Shown here in pieces: positions 1-7,640 of a DNA stretch of 18,597 nucleotides. Numbering within the stretch: position 1 is the stretch's first letter; every line of letters starts with the position of its first letter. The notes beneath the pieces were generated by a model that worked only from the letters and a program-made list of their open reading frames with translations, did not search any database and had not been told where the DNA came from. This DNA comes from Bacteroidota bacterium (GTDB lineage Bacteria > Bacteroidota > Ignavibacteria > Ignavibacteriales > Melioribacteraceae). The stretch covers positions 1 to 18,597 of the forward strand of contig JAJYMU010000334.1 of NCBI GenBank assembly GCA_021786655.1. Reading direction: 5' to 3'. Position numbers and translations under genes: made by a program.

Positions 1-360
1 ATCAAAGACGTCGGCTACTGCCACAACAAGGCCTCCTGCGGGAATGTCCGATCCGGACGAATGCTGATAGTAGCCGCTACCATCCAGCCGTTCATGATGG
101 GATGCCGCGACGTGAGCAATACTTCGCAAGGGGGCAATCGGCTCCAAAATGTTGAAGGTTAGTTCGGGGTGGCGCTCGATAGCCTGGAGTTCTTTTGTGT
201 CTAATGGTCCCGGCTTATCCAAAATCAGATTGCTGACGCCTACTTTTCCGAGGTCGTGAAAGAATCCAGCCAATACCGTGTCTTGTTGCTGACGTTTGTC
301 CCAACCAAGAATCTGTGCCAATTTGCCTGCATAGTCGGCAGTGCGCACCGAATGCTGAGC
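1..360 (-). CDS. HD-GYP domain protein, internal fragment (cut at both ends)
   Basis: Reading the minus strand gives an uninterrupted HD-GYP domain, the family of metal-dependent phosphodiesterases that hydrolyse cyclic-di-GMP. In order it shows an AQHSVRTADYAG start of the HD fold, the HD pair in GFFHDLGKVGV, a conserved HP in ERHPELTF, the HHERLDGSGY signature and IPAGGLVVAVADVFD near the window edge. The C-terminus lies beyond base 1. The upstream part (sensor or receiver domain) is missing because homology stops near base 355-365, exactly where htpG homology begins on the other strand. GC is clearly higher here (about 58% in the first 60 bases) than in the rest of the window (33% in 481-540), so this piece may not belong to the same replicon. 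The domain call is firm. Activity on c-di-GMP follows from the family only. Confidence 0.85.
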
Positions 361-715
361 GGTCCAAGATGTTTTGGAATCCACAAGACTGGTTGACAGC
401 GCCTCATGTTTGGTTTCCAAAGAAGAAGGCGTTACGGCATCGATGCATAAAATTCTTAAGATGACGAACAAAGAAATGGGACAGCAGAAGAAAATTTTTG
501 AAGTGAATCCGAATCATAAATTAGTACGCAACTTGATACGAGTATTCAAAGTCGATTCGGAAAATCAATTTATCAAAGATGCAACGGAACAGTTGTACGA
601 ATCGGCACTGCTGCAAGAAGGAAATCTCGATGATCCGCATAAGCTGGTGAAAAGGATCAATCAAATGTTAGAACAATCCAGCGATTGGTTTGTAAAGTTA
701 AATAATTATAATTAG
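359..715 (+). CDS. htpG: Chaperone HtpG (Hsp90), C-terminal fragment, 5' part missing
   Basis: The frame opens after a TGA at 356-358 and encodes about 118 residues matching the C-terminal dimerisation domain of bacterial Hsp90. Visible landmarks are VQDVLESTRLVDSASCLVS, the segment MHKILKM, FEVNPNHKLVRNL (family: NP-H-lV-L) and a final ALLQEGNLDDPHKLVKRIN helix before the TAG. HtpG is normally about 610-640 residues, so some 500 residues, including the N-terminal ATPase and middle domains, are absent. A TTG at 374 could be read as a start, but homology already runs upstream of it to about base 362, so this is a truncated gene and not a small one. The left end collides with an HD-GYP fragment on the opposite strand. 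Identification is confident. Whether the truncation is biological or an assembly artefact is open. Confidence 0.85.
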   Translation, partial: AVQDVLESTRLVDSASCLVSKEEGVTASMHKILKMTNKEMGQQKKIFEVNPNHKLVRNLIRVFKVDSENQFIKDATEQLYESALLQEGNLDDPHKLVKRINQMLEQSSDWFVKLNNYN

Positions 716-770
716 GTGATCGGACTTTAAAAACTAATTTTGTAAGGAAAACTTTCCAATTTCAAGTTAA

Positions 771-794
771 GGGTTCCAATGTAAAATGGAACCC
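771..794 (+). terminator. Perfect inverted repeat downstream of htpG, possible terminator
   Basis: GGGTTCCA (771-778) pairs perfectly with TGGAACCC (787-794) across an 8-nt loop. It lies 56 nt after the htpG stop and 121 nt before the next gene. There is no T-run on either side, so intrinsic termination is possible but not demonstrated. Confidence 0.45.
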
Positions 795-914
795 TAATAA
801 CTCACCGACAAAACAAATTCAGATCCTCTCAAAAAAATATTTCCGTGTGAATTTTTCTTTTTGTATTAAACTTATATCTCTTATCTTTAAGACAAAGAAA
901 AAATAAGAGGGCTT

Positions 915-3299
915 ATGCTAAAACGAATTTTCTCAATGGTCTTTCTCATCCTAACACCAATTTATACTTATGCTGGCGAAGAAAATCTTAAAATCCCAAC
1001 TCTCAACGAATCCCAAAGTCAAATTCTGATAATCGGCATTTTTGTTTGTTTGTTCGGGCTCTTGTTTGGGATCTATCAGTATCGTAAAGTTAAAAAGTTA
1101 CTAGCGCACAAATCGATGCTGGATGTAGCGCAAGTAATTTTCGAAACCGCCAAAACATATTTGATTCAGCAGGGCAAATTTTTGGGAATACTTTTCATTT
1201 TCATCGCAGCGTGCATCGCATTTTATTTTGGATACTTAATGGATAATGGAATTCCCGGAATCCTTTTAATTCTAATGTGGACGGTAATCGGTATTACCGG
1301 TTCATACAGCGTTGCATGGTTCGGTATCAGAATGAATACGTTGGCTAACAGCAGAATGGCGTTCGCATCGTTAGAAAGAAAACCGTTAAAACTTTCCAAC
1401 ATACCTTTGGATGCCGGTATGAGCATCGGCGTTATGCTGATCTGTGTTGAACTTATAATGATGTTGATTATTCTTTTGTTTATACCTAGAGTGTTTGCCG
1501 GCGCGTGCTTTATCGGATTTGCAATTGGCGAATCATTGGGTGCAAGCGCTTTAAGAATTGCCGGCGGAATCTTTACAAAGATTGCTGATATCGGCGCAGA
1601 CTTAATGAAAATAGTTTTCAAAATAAAAGAAGACGATCCGCGCAACCCGGGCGTGATTGCCGATTGTGTCGGTGATAATGCCGGCGACAGCGTCGGTCCA
1701 ACTGCAGACGGATTTGAAACATACGGAGTTACCGGCGTTGCACTAATCAGTTTGATTGTTCTTGCGGTTCATGATATCAATATTCAAACGGAATTGTTGA
1801 CGTGGATTTTCTCAATCCGCATTATCATGATTCTAACTTCGATCGGAGCTTTCTTCATTAACAAAGTTGTGAGTTACTACCGTTATTCCGGCAAAGACGA
1901 TATTAATTTCGAAGATCCGCTTACTTCTTTGGTTTGGATTTCTTCCATACTTTCAATCACTGCCACTTTTATAGTTTCATATTTTCTTATCGGTTCTCTG
2001 CCGAACAACATATGGATTGTGCTTTCAATTATTATAAGCTGCGGTACATTTGGCGCTGCGCTGATCCCGGAATTCACAAAAATATTTACCAGTACAAAAT
2101 CGCGTCACGTGAATGAAATTATTGAAGCTTCGCGTCAAGGCGGTTCATCATTAAATATTCTTTCCGGTCTTGTTGCGGGAAATTTCAGCGCGTTCTGGAT
2201 GGGATTGATCTTCGCACTTTTAATGTTCATCGCGTATTTTGCAAGTGCAGAGGTACTTTCCGGATTTATGATGTTTCCTTCGATCTTCGCATTCGGTTTA
2301 GTTGCATTTGGATTTTTAGGCATGGGACCCGTTACCATTGCGGTTGACAGCTACGGACCGGTTACGGATAATGCTCAGTCAATCTATGAGCTTTCTCTTA
2401 TCGAAGAGATTAAGGATATTGATAAAGAAATCGAAAGAGATTTTGGCTTCAAACCGGATTTTGAAAAAGCAAAACATTACCTGGAAGAAAATGATGGTGC
2501 AGGAAATACTTTTAAGGCAACAGCCAAACCTGTGCTGATTGGAACAGCAGTTGTAGGCGCCACCGCGATGATATTTTCACTTATTCTCTTATTACGAAAT
2601 ACGCTGGGCATTGATCCTTCAAGTGTTTTGAGCATTCTTAATCCATACACAAACATTGGTTTCTTATGCGGCGGTGCTGTTGTTTTCTGGTTTACCGGCG
2701 CTTCAACGCAAGCAGTTACAACCGGCGCCCATCGTGCGGTTGAATACATAAAGAAAAATATTCAGTTGGACCCGAATGCAAACAAAAGCGCTTCGATAGA
2801 AAAATCAAAAGAGGTTGTGAAGATTTGTACTCAATATGCCCAAACCGGAATGCTGAATATTTTTATTGCAATTTTTAGTTTTGCTTTGGCATTCGCACTT
2901 TTATCTGCGCCAGCTACGTCGATAGCGCCTGTAGCTTTCTTTATCAGCTTTTTAATTTCGATTGCCGTGTTCGGATTATTTCAAGCCGTGTTCATGGCAA
3001 ATGCCGGCGGTGCATGGGACAATGCCAAGAAAGTTGTTGAGGTAGTGCTGAAAGAAAAAGGTACGCCGCTTCACGACGCAACTGTTGTCGGCGATACGGT
3101 TGGCGATCCATTTAAAGATACATCTTCCGTCGCGCTAAATCCTGTAATAAAATTCACAACCTTGTTCGGATTGTTGGCTATGGAAATCTCAATCTCGGAA
3201 GAGTTTAGAAATACCGCGCCCTACGTTGGAGTTGTGGTCTTAGCGGTTGCTCTCTATTTCGCGTGGCGTTCATTCTACAAAATGCGAATTACCGGATAG
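915..3299 (+). CDS. hppA: Ion-translocating membrane pyrophosphatase (divergent type)
   Basis: Integral membrane pyrophosphatase that couples PPi hydrolysis to H+ (or Na+) pumping; 794 residues, many membrane helices. A signal-like segment (residues 1-20, ending YTYA-GEE) precedes TM1. Catalytic motifs are present: KIADIGADLMK (222-232), EDDPRNP (239-245), GDNAGDSVGPTADGFETYG (253-271), DSYGPVTDNA (478-487), and near the C-terminus GGAWDNAKK and VVGDTVGDPFKDTSS. Residue 534 is lysine in GNTFKA. In classical enzymes Lys here marks K+-independent and Ala K+-dependent types. The loop after DNA (QSIYELS to about residue 527) is longer than usual, and GPTADGFETYG replaces the common GMAADLFETY-type motif. 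This fits the divergent clade described in Chlorobium relatives as Na+-regulated H+ pumps. The start has AGAGG just upstream, and a terminator follows. Family is certain; ion specificity is inferred. Confidence 0.95.
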   Translation: MLKRIFSMVFLILTPIYTYAGEENLKIPTLNESQSQILIIGIFVCLFGLLFGIYQYRKVKKLLAHKSMLDVAQVIFETAKTYLIQQGKFLGILFIFIAACIAFYFGYLMDNGIPGILLILMWTVIGITGSYSVAWFGIRMNTLANSRMAFASLERKPLKLSNIPLDAGMSIGVMLICVELIMMLIILLFIPRVFAGACFIGFAIGESLGASALRIAGGIFTKIADIGADLMKIVFKIKEDDPRNPGVIADCVGDNAGDSVGPTADGFETYGVTGVALISLIVLAVHDINIQTELLTWIFSIRIIMILTSIGAFFINKVVSYYRYSGKDDINFEDPLTSLVWISSILSITATFIVSYFLIGSLPNNIWIVLSIIISCGTFGAALIPEFTKIFTSTKSRHVNEIIEASRQGGSSLNILSGLVAGNFSAFWMGLIFALLMFIAYFASAEVLSGFMMFPSIFAFGLVAFGFLGMGPVTIAVDSYGPVTDNAQSIYELSLIEEIKDIDKEIERDFGFKPDFEKAKHYLEENDGAGNTFKATAKPVLIGTAVVGATAMIFSLILLLRNTLGIDPSSVLSILNPYTNIGFLCGGAVVFWFTGASTQAVTTGAHRAVEYIKKNIQLDPNANKSASIEKSKEVVKICTQYAQTGMLNIFIAIFSFALAFALLSAPATSIAPVAFFISFLISIAVFGLFQAVFMANAGGAWDNAKKVVEVVLKEKGTPLHDATVVGDTVGDPFKDTSSVALNPVIKFTTLFGLLAMEISISEEFRNTAPYVGVVVLAVALYFAWRSFYKMRITG

Positions 3300-3324
3300 T
3301 TTTTTGTCTTATAAATTTTTTTGG

Positions 3325-3357
3325 ATACCCTGCTGAATTCTGGCGGGGTATTTTTTT
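3325..3357 (+). terminator. Intrinsic terminator after hppA
   Basis: ATACCCTGC (3325-3333) pairs with GCGGGGTAT (3343-3351) with one G-U pair across a 9-nt loop, followed directly by seven T (3351-3357). It begins 26 nt after the stop codon. Confidence 0.85.
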
Positions 3358-3463
3358 GAATTCTCACTCCTCAATAAATTTATACTCGCCATCAAAACTT
3401 TTTTTGATTGTTGCGCAGGAACTTTCATGAGAGAAGCAGCCATTCAAAATATCTATGAAACTG

Positions 3464-3495
3464 TTGCGGTTCAGTAATTTAATTAGGTATATTTG
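3464..3495 (+). promoter_or_regulatory. Possible Bacteroidetes-type promoter for amtB
   Basis: TATATTTG (3488-3495) fits the TAnnTTTG -7 element known from Bacteroidetes, with TTG at 3464-3466, 21 nt upstream. The expected start near 3500 would leave a leader of about 70 nt before the Amt gene. Short motifs in AT-rich DNA arise by chance, so this is tentative. Apart from the terminator, the rest of 3300-3571 shows nothing firm. Confidence 0.3.
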
Positions 3496-3571
3496 CGCCC
3501 CAACCTTATTAAGTTAATAAATCCATAATTTTTTAAATGATGCCATTGTTAGTATTCATAATGGAGAGAAA

Positions 3572-4891
3572 ATGACTAAATATAAATTTGTTCCGTTCGT
3601 TGTATTGTTTATCATTGCCGTGGTCGGTGCGGTTTTGAATTATAATTCGTCACACATTGTTGGCGGTCCGATAAATAGCGGCGACACAGCATGGATGTTG
3701 ACCGCTACAGGTCTGGTTCTGCTGATGACGCCGGGTCTTTCATACTTTTACGGGGGAATGGTTGGAAGAAAAAATATAATCTCTACTATGCTTCAGAGTT
3801 TTATATCGATGGGCGTAATTAGTATTGTGTGGGTCGTGGTTGGTTTCAGTTTGGCGTTCGGAGATTCTATCGGAGGGATAATCGGCAATCCGTTTACATA
3901 TTTTATGTTTAGAGGCGTTGATGGAAATACTCATCCGCTGTTAGCTCCGACTTTTCCATTAATTCTCTTCGCTCTTTTTCAATTGAAGTTCGCGATCATT
4001 ACACCAGCGCTTATAACCGGTTCATTTGCAGAACGAATTCGTTTTTCTTCTTACCTGCTGTTTATGATTTTATTTTCTCTTTTCATTTATACTCCGTTAG
4101 CGCACATGACTTGGCATCCGGACGGATTGCTGAGAAAGATGGGAGTTTTGGATTTCGCCGGCGGAACAGTAGTTCACATGTCGGCTGGATTTGCAGCGTT
4201 AGCCGGCGCTCTTCATCTCGGAAGACGGCATACACACATTGCGAAAGAACGCCACATTCCGGCTAACATTCCGTACGTAATTCTAGGCACCGGATTGTTA
4301 TGGTTTGGGTGGTTTGGTTTCAACGCAGGTTCCGCAATGGCTGCAAACGGATTAGCGGCTTTGGCATTTGCAACAACGAACACTGCGTCAGCGGCTGCGG
4401 CAATGTCTTGGTTATTCTTTGATATACTCATGGGTCGAAAGCCATCGGCGATGAGTGCATGCATTGGCGCAGTCGTCGGTTTGGTTGCAATTACTCCTGC
4501 TGCCGGTTACGTTTCTGTCGGGGCGAGTATTTTCATCGGTGCTACTGCTGCACTAATAAGCAACGTTGCTGTAACAATGAAAGGTAAAACTACGCTTGAC
4601 GACGCGCTCGATGTTTTTCCTTGTCACGGTTTGGGCGGAATCGTTGGAATGATTCTTACCGGCGTCTTTGCAAAAAATGTCGGATTAATTCACGGCGAGA
4701 CCCACACGTTTCTAATACACATGGTTGCGTTGGTAATTGTTAGCGTCTTTACGTTTGGCGGATCGTACTTACTTTATATGATTACGGATAAAATTTTACC
4801 GATGCGTGTCAGCAAGGAAGAAGAAATCGAAGGACTTGATATCAGTCAGCACGGTGAAAGCATTCACTCAAGACTGCCGTCGTGGGATTAA
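3572..4891 (+). CDS. amt: Ammonium transporter, Amt/MEP family
   Basis: Ammonium channel/transporter of 439 residues with about eleven membrane helices and an extra N-terminal hydrophobic segment (residues 6-22) that may be a signal peptide, as in AmtB. Pore residues can be placed: aspartate 194 and the first of the twin histidines (H202) in DFAGGTVVHMSAGF, the second (H352) in DVFPCHGLGGIVGM, tryptophan 181 in HMTWHPDG, and the Phe gate region in ALFQLKFAIITPALI (136-140). The C-tail LPMRVSKEEEIEGLD...HGES is the cytoplasmic tail that normally contacts a PII protein, but no glnK/glnB lies beside it, which is less common. Lysine 139 lies directly next to the gate phenylalanine, where E. coli AmtB has a small or uncharged residue. 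GGAGA sits just before the ATG. Expected role: ammonium uptake at the cytoplasmic membrane. Confidence 0.95.
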   Translation: MTKYKFVPFVVLFIIAVVGAVLNYNSSHIVGGPINSGDTAWMLTATGLVLLMTPGLSYFYGGMVGRKNIISTMLQSFISMGVISIVWVVVGFSLAFGDSIGGIIGNPFTYFMFRGVDGNTHPLLAPTFPLILFALFQLKFAIITPALITGSFAERIRFSSYLLFMILFSLFIYTPLAHMTWHPDGLLRKMGVLDFAGGTVVHMSAGFAALAGALHLGRRHTHIAKERHIPANIPYVILGTGLLWFGWFGFNAGSAMAANGLAALAFATTNTASAAAAMSWLFFDILMGRKPSAMSACIGAVVGLVAITPAAGYVSVGASIFIGATAALISNVAVTMKGKTTLDDALDVFPCHGLGGIVGMILTGVFAKNVGLIHGETHTFLIHMVALVIVSVFTFGGSYLLYMITDKILPMRVSKEEEIEGLDISQHGESIHSRLPSWD

Positions 4892-4902
4892 AAGCAATCG
4901 AT

Positions 4903-4927
4903 TGAAATTCCGAACAGCAAAATTTCA
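4903..4927 (+). terminator. AT-rich inverted repeat after amt, weak terminator candidate
   Basis: TGAAATT (4903-4909) pairs with AATTTCA (4921-4927) over an 11-nt loop, followed by TTT. It lies 12 nt after the amt stop. The stem is AT-rich and weak. It could instead be an operator upstream of the permease promoter. Confidence 0.3.
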
Positions 4928-4949
4928 TTTACACGAGAATGTTTTTTTG

Positions 4950-4965
4950 TGGTGCTTTATTTGAT
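4950..4965 (+). promoter_or_regulatory. Sigma54-like -24/-12 element before the APC permease
   Basis: TGGTGCTTTATTTGAT has GG at -24 (4951-4952), TGC fitting the degenerate -24 consensus, and TTGA at -12 with the usual 12-nt phase. The predicted transcript start is about 4976, some 22 nt before the ATG. The -12 half also lies in a perfect palindrome TTTGATCAAA (4960-4969), which may be an unrelated operator, so confidence is moderate at best. Confidence 0.35.
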
Positions 4966-4997
4966 CAAAGATTAAATTCCTTCCTAAAATCATTGGG

Positions 4998-6500
4998 ATG
5001 GATATGCACAAAGAAACATTCTCTACCGTACAAGAAACTTCCACCGGATTAAAACGCGAACTGGGTTTATTCGATTCGACAATGATTGTTGTCGGTTCAA
5101 TGATCGGTTCCGGAATTTTTATTGTCAGTTCCGATATTGGGCGAACAGTCGGCTCAAGCGGATTGCTGCTTTTAGTTTGGTTCATCACCGGTGTTATCAC
5201 TTTGATCGGCGCGTTAAGTTACGGCGAACTTGCTGCAATGATGCCCAACGCCGGCGGTCAGTACGTTTATTTGCGCGAAGCTTACAATCCGTTAGTTGGT
5301 TTTCTCTACGGATGGACTTTGTTTTTGGTAATTCAAACCGGAACAATTGCAGCCGTTGCCGTTGCGTTCGCAAAGTTCACTGCCGTTCTCATCCCATGGT
5401 TTAGCACCGCAAATGTTTTGTTCAATCTCTTTGGACTCAAAGTTTCATCGGGGCAAATTTTAGCGATCGTTCTGATTTTATTTTTGACTTACATAAACAT
5501 GAGAGGGTTGCGGGAAGCAAAGTTTGTTCAAAATATATTTACGATTGCAAAAACACTCGCACTCCTCGGTCTAATTGTTTTAGGAATTTTTGTCGGTTCA
5601 AACGCCCAAGCTATCGCTGCCAACTTTTCAAAAGTCTGGGAAGGGCAATGGCTGCACATGTCTGGTAGCAAAATCGAATGGATTGAACAACTAGACGGAT
5701 TCTCTGTTATCGTTGCAATCGGAGTCGCGATGGTCGGTTCACTTTTCGCAAGTGTTGCGTGGGAAAATATTACGTTCACCGCTGGCGAAATAAAAAATCC
5801 GAAAAAAGTTATTCCTCTAAGTCTTTTTGGGGGAACGTTAATAGTTACACTTCTTTATGTGCTCGCTAACGTTGCATATTTAGTTGCGCTCCCGCTTGCC
5901 GGAAATCCGCAAGCTAAAGATGTTGTCGGTCAGGGAATTCAATTTGCTGCCGATGATCGCGTTGGGACCGCTGCAGCGCAAATGTTTTTTGGTCAACCGG
6001 CTGCGTTGATAATGGCTGTGCTGATAATGGTTTCAACATTTGGATGCAACAACGGTTTAATACTTGCTGGAGCGCGGGTTTATTACGCAATGGCGAAAGA
6101 CAATTTGTTTTTCAAAACCACCGGTGAACTAAATAAAAATTCTGTTCCGGCAAAAGCGCTTATCTTTCAAGCAATATGGGCAAGCGTTTTATGTCTGTCC
6201 GGAACTTACTCCCAGCTTTTGGACTACGTGATATTTACCGTCCTTATTTTTTATTCTCTGACGATAATCGGTGTTTTCATTTTACGAAAAAGGAAACCGG
6301 ATGTGGAGCGGCCGTACAAAGCTTTCGGTTATCCTGTGCTGCCTATCCTTTACATTTTTCTTGCTTCAACCATTTCAATTATTTTGATCGTTGAAAAACC
6401 GATGTACACATGGCCGGGACTAATAATTGTTCTGCTGGGAATACCGGTTTATTTTATTTGGAAGGCGTCTCAGAAAAAGAATCAGAATATTACCGGATAG
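4998..6500 (+). CDS. Amino-acid permease, APC superfamily
   Basis: Secondary transporter of 500 residues with about twelve to thirteen membrane helices. The TM1 signature GSMIGSGIF (33-41) is the unwound, substrate-binding stretch of APC transporters. SYGELAAMMPNAGGQYVYL follows in TM2-3, and VAWENITFTAGEIKNPKKV later matches the E-I-KNP-K-IP loop typical of the LAT/amino-acid permease branch. RKRKPDVERPYKAFGYPVLP near the end is also typical of this branch. Expected role: amino-acid uptake or exchange, probably proton-coupled; substrate cannot be read. An ATG at 5004 is an alternative start, and the ribosome site (GGGATGG) is weak for either. The 3' end overlaps the convergent tonB gene by 11 bp (6490-6500), so there is no room for a dedicated terminator. 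Confidence 0.93.
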   Translation: MDMHKETFSTVQETSTGLKRELGLFDSTMIVVGSMIGSGIFIVSSDIGRTVGSSGLLLLVWFITGVITLIGALSYGELAAMMPNAGGQYVYLREAYNPLVGFLYGWTLFLVIQTGTIAAVAVAFAKFTAVLIPWFSTANVLFNLFGLKVSSGQILAIVLILFLTYINMRGLREAKFVQNIFTIAKTLALLGLIVLGIFVGSNAQAIAANFSKVWEGQWLHMSGSKIEWIEQLDGFSVIVAIGVAMVGSLFASVAWENITFTAGEIKNPKKVIPLSLFGGTLIVTLLYVLANVAYLVALPLAGNPQAKDVVGQGIQFAADDRVGTAAAQMFFGQPAALIMAVLIMVSTFGCNNGLILAGARVYYAMAKDNLFFKTTGELNKNSVPAKALIFQAIWASVLCLSGTYSQLLDYVIFTVLIFYSLTIIGVFILRKRKPDVERPYKAFGYPVLPILYIFLASTISIILIVEKPMYTWPGLIIVLLGIPVYFIWKASQKKNQNITG

Positions 6501-7176
6501 AAACCGGAATTTGCATTTGTACTTTTACCGGCTGATCGTTTTGCTTTCCAGGTCTGAATCGTGTCCTTGAAACAGCCATCATCGCAGCTTCATCGCATCC
6601 GTAGCCAATGCCTTTTGTGAGCATGGTTTTTCTAACCACGCCGTACTCATCAATAAATGCCAGAACGAACACTGTTCCGGAAATTCTTTTTTGTTTTGCT
6701 TGAGGTGGAATAATTACCTTTGAATTGATCTCATCAAAACCGCCAAGCGGTTCGGGCATTTCATCTACGGCAACAAAATAAATTTCTTCTTTTGGTTTTT
6801 GAATTATCGGAATACCCAACGAAATCCCCGGCTTACCGGTGCCAGTTCCGGATCCTGTTCCACTACCCGTGCCGGTTCCTTTTGCATCTCCAGATTGATT
6901 TCCGACAGCAGCAGTTTCTTTTTTCGCTTCCGTCGATTTAACCACTGGCTTAACTTTTTCTTCGACTTTCTTCTCGCTCGTATTTATTTTTTCTTCCGGT
7001 TCTTCCGCAACTGCAGTTGTTCCGCCGCCGCCGGATTCTTCAAACAAATTGAACTCGATCAAACCGTTTGTACCGGGATTGTAATTATGTGCAGCGATGT
7101 AAAAAAGAAAAAAAATAATTGAGTGAACTAAAAGTGAAATTGAAAATGAAACATATTTTGAGACGTTTCCCGGCAT
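6490..7176 (-). CDS. tonB: TonB-family energy transducer
   Basis: 228-residue TonB-like protein that would carry proton-motive energy from the ExbB-ExbD motor to outer-membrane receptors. An N-terminal anchor helix spans about residues 8-28 and contains the S-x3-H pair (S14, H18) needed for ExbB/ExbD coupling in TonB. Next come an acidic/Lys-rich segment (about 55-95), a Gly-Thr-Ser repeat region GTGTGSGTGSGTGTG in place of the usual Pro-Lys rod, and a C-terminal TonB domain (about 140-228) with ISGTVFVLAFIDEYGVV and KGIGYGCDEAAMMAV. It is the last gene of exbB-exbD-tonB, 38 nt after exbD, and its 3' end overlaps the convergent permease gene. No clear Shine-Dalgarno precedes the ATG. The flexible Gly-rich spacer is short and unlike E. 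coli TonB, but the assignment is well supported by context. Confidence 0.9.
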   Translation of the reverse strand: MPGNVSKYVSFSISLLVHSIIFFLFYIAAHNYNPGTNGLIEFNLFEESGGGGTTAVAEEPEEKINTSEKKVEEKVKPVVKSTEAKKETAAVGNQSGDAKGTGTGSGTGSGTGTGKPGISLGIPIIQKPKEEIYFVAVDEMPEPLGGFDEINSKVIIPPQAKQKRISGTVFVLAFIDEYGVVRKTMLTKGIGYGCDEAAMMAVSRTRFRPGKQNDQPVKVQMQIPVSIR

Positions 7177-7214
7177 TGAAATTTATTAAGTGGAAAGTGC
7201 ATAAATCATTTTTG

Positions 7215-7631
7215 TCAAGGTGTTGTACTCTCTATGCGGGTCGTGGCTATCAAAAGTTTGGTCGCGCCGGCTTTTTTCAATTGATCGAGCAGCTGAACAA
7301 ATGCACCGTGACGAACATTTTTATCGGCTTTGATAATAACTTCTTTCACACCGTTTTTTTCAAATTCTTTTTGCAGATAGAAAGGCACTTCCTGAAACGC
7401 AATAGTCTTATTGTTGATAAAGATTTCATCTTTCTCATCCATGTAGACTTCAATACCTTTATTGATTTCCGTTTCAGCGGTTGTTGATTGCGGCAGTTTA
7501 ACTTTGAATGAACCGGAAATAAGAAACGGGCTCGTGATCATAAAAATAATTAGAAGAACCAACACAACATCTGTGAATGGTGTGATGTTGATTTCTGAAA
7601 ATTCTTTTTCTTCCAGCCTGAATCGTCTCAT
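7215..7631 (-). CDS. exbD: ExbD/TolR-family biopolymer transport protein
   Basis: 138-residue single-pass inner-membrane protein of the TonB-ExbB-ExbD motor. The cytoplasmic N-terminus MRRFRLEEKEFSEINITPFT leads into the single helix DVVLVLLIIFMITSPFL, whose aspartate 21 is the conserved proton-carrying residue. The remainder is a periplasmic domain with the expected VKLPQSTTAE and a late KADKNVRHGAFVQLLDQLKKAG segment. The length is normal for the family. It starts 9 nt after exbB with an AGAGGA ribosome site, so translational coupling is likely. ExbD and TolR cannot be separated by sequence alone; the adjacent tonB favours ExbD. Confidence 0.93.
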   Translation of the reverse strand: MRRFRLEEKEFSEINITPFTDVVLVLLIIFMITSPFLISGSFKVKLPQSTTAETEINKGIEVYMDEKDEIFINNKTIAFQEVPFYLQKEFEKNGVKEVIIKADKNVRHGAFVQLLDQLKKAGATKLLIATTRIESTTP

Positions 7632-7640
7632 AAATCCTCT

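Noticed and set aside
1223..1645. Long minus-strand reading frame inside hppA
   Set aside because: It is a shadow of the pyrophosphatase coding sequence with no recognisable domain and no ribosome site.
3345..3360. GG and TTGAA in sigma54 phase downstream of hppA
   Set aside because: It is made of the hppA terminator stem and T-run, and the -24 block (GGGGTA) does not fit.
3366..3510. Minus-strand open stretch between hppA and amt reading ...NRNSFIDILNGCF... and ending FDGEYKFIEE-stop
   Set aside because: It is protein-like for about 48 codons but has no start codon or ribosome site and is bounded upstream by an in-frame TAA. It may be a gene relic; a profile search would be needed to call it.
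6840..6900. Short tandem repeat in DNA (GGAACCGG/GTGCCGGT-like units)
   Set aside because: It simply encodes the Gly-Thr-Ser spacer of TonB and needs no separate explanation.
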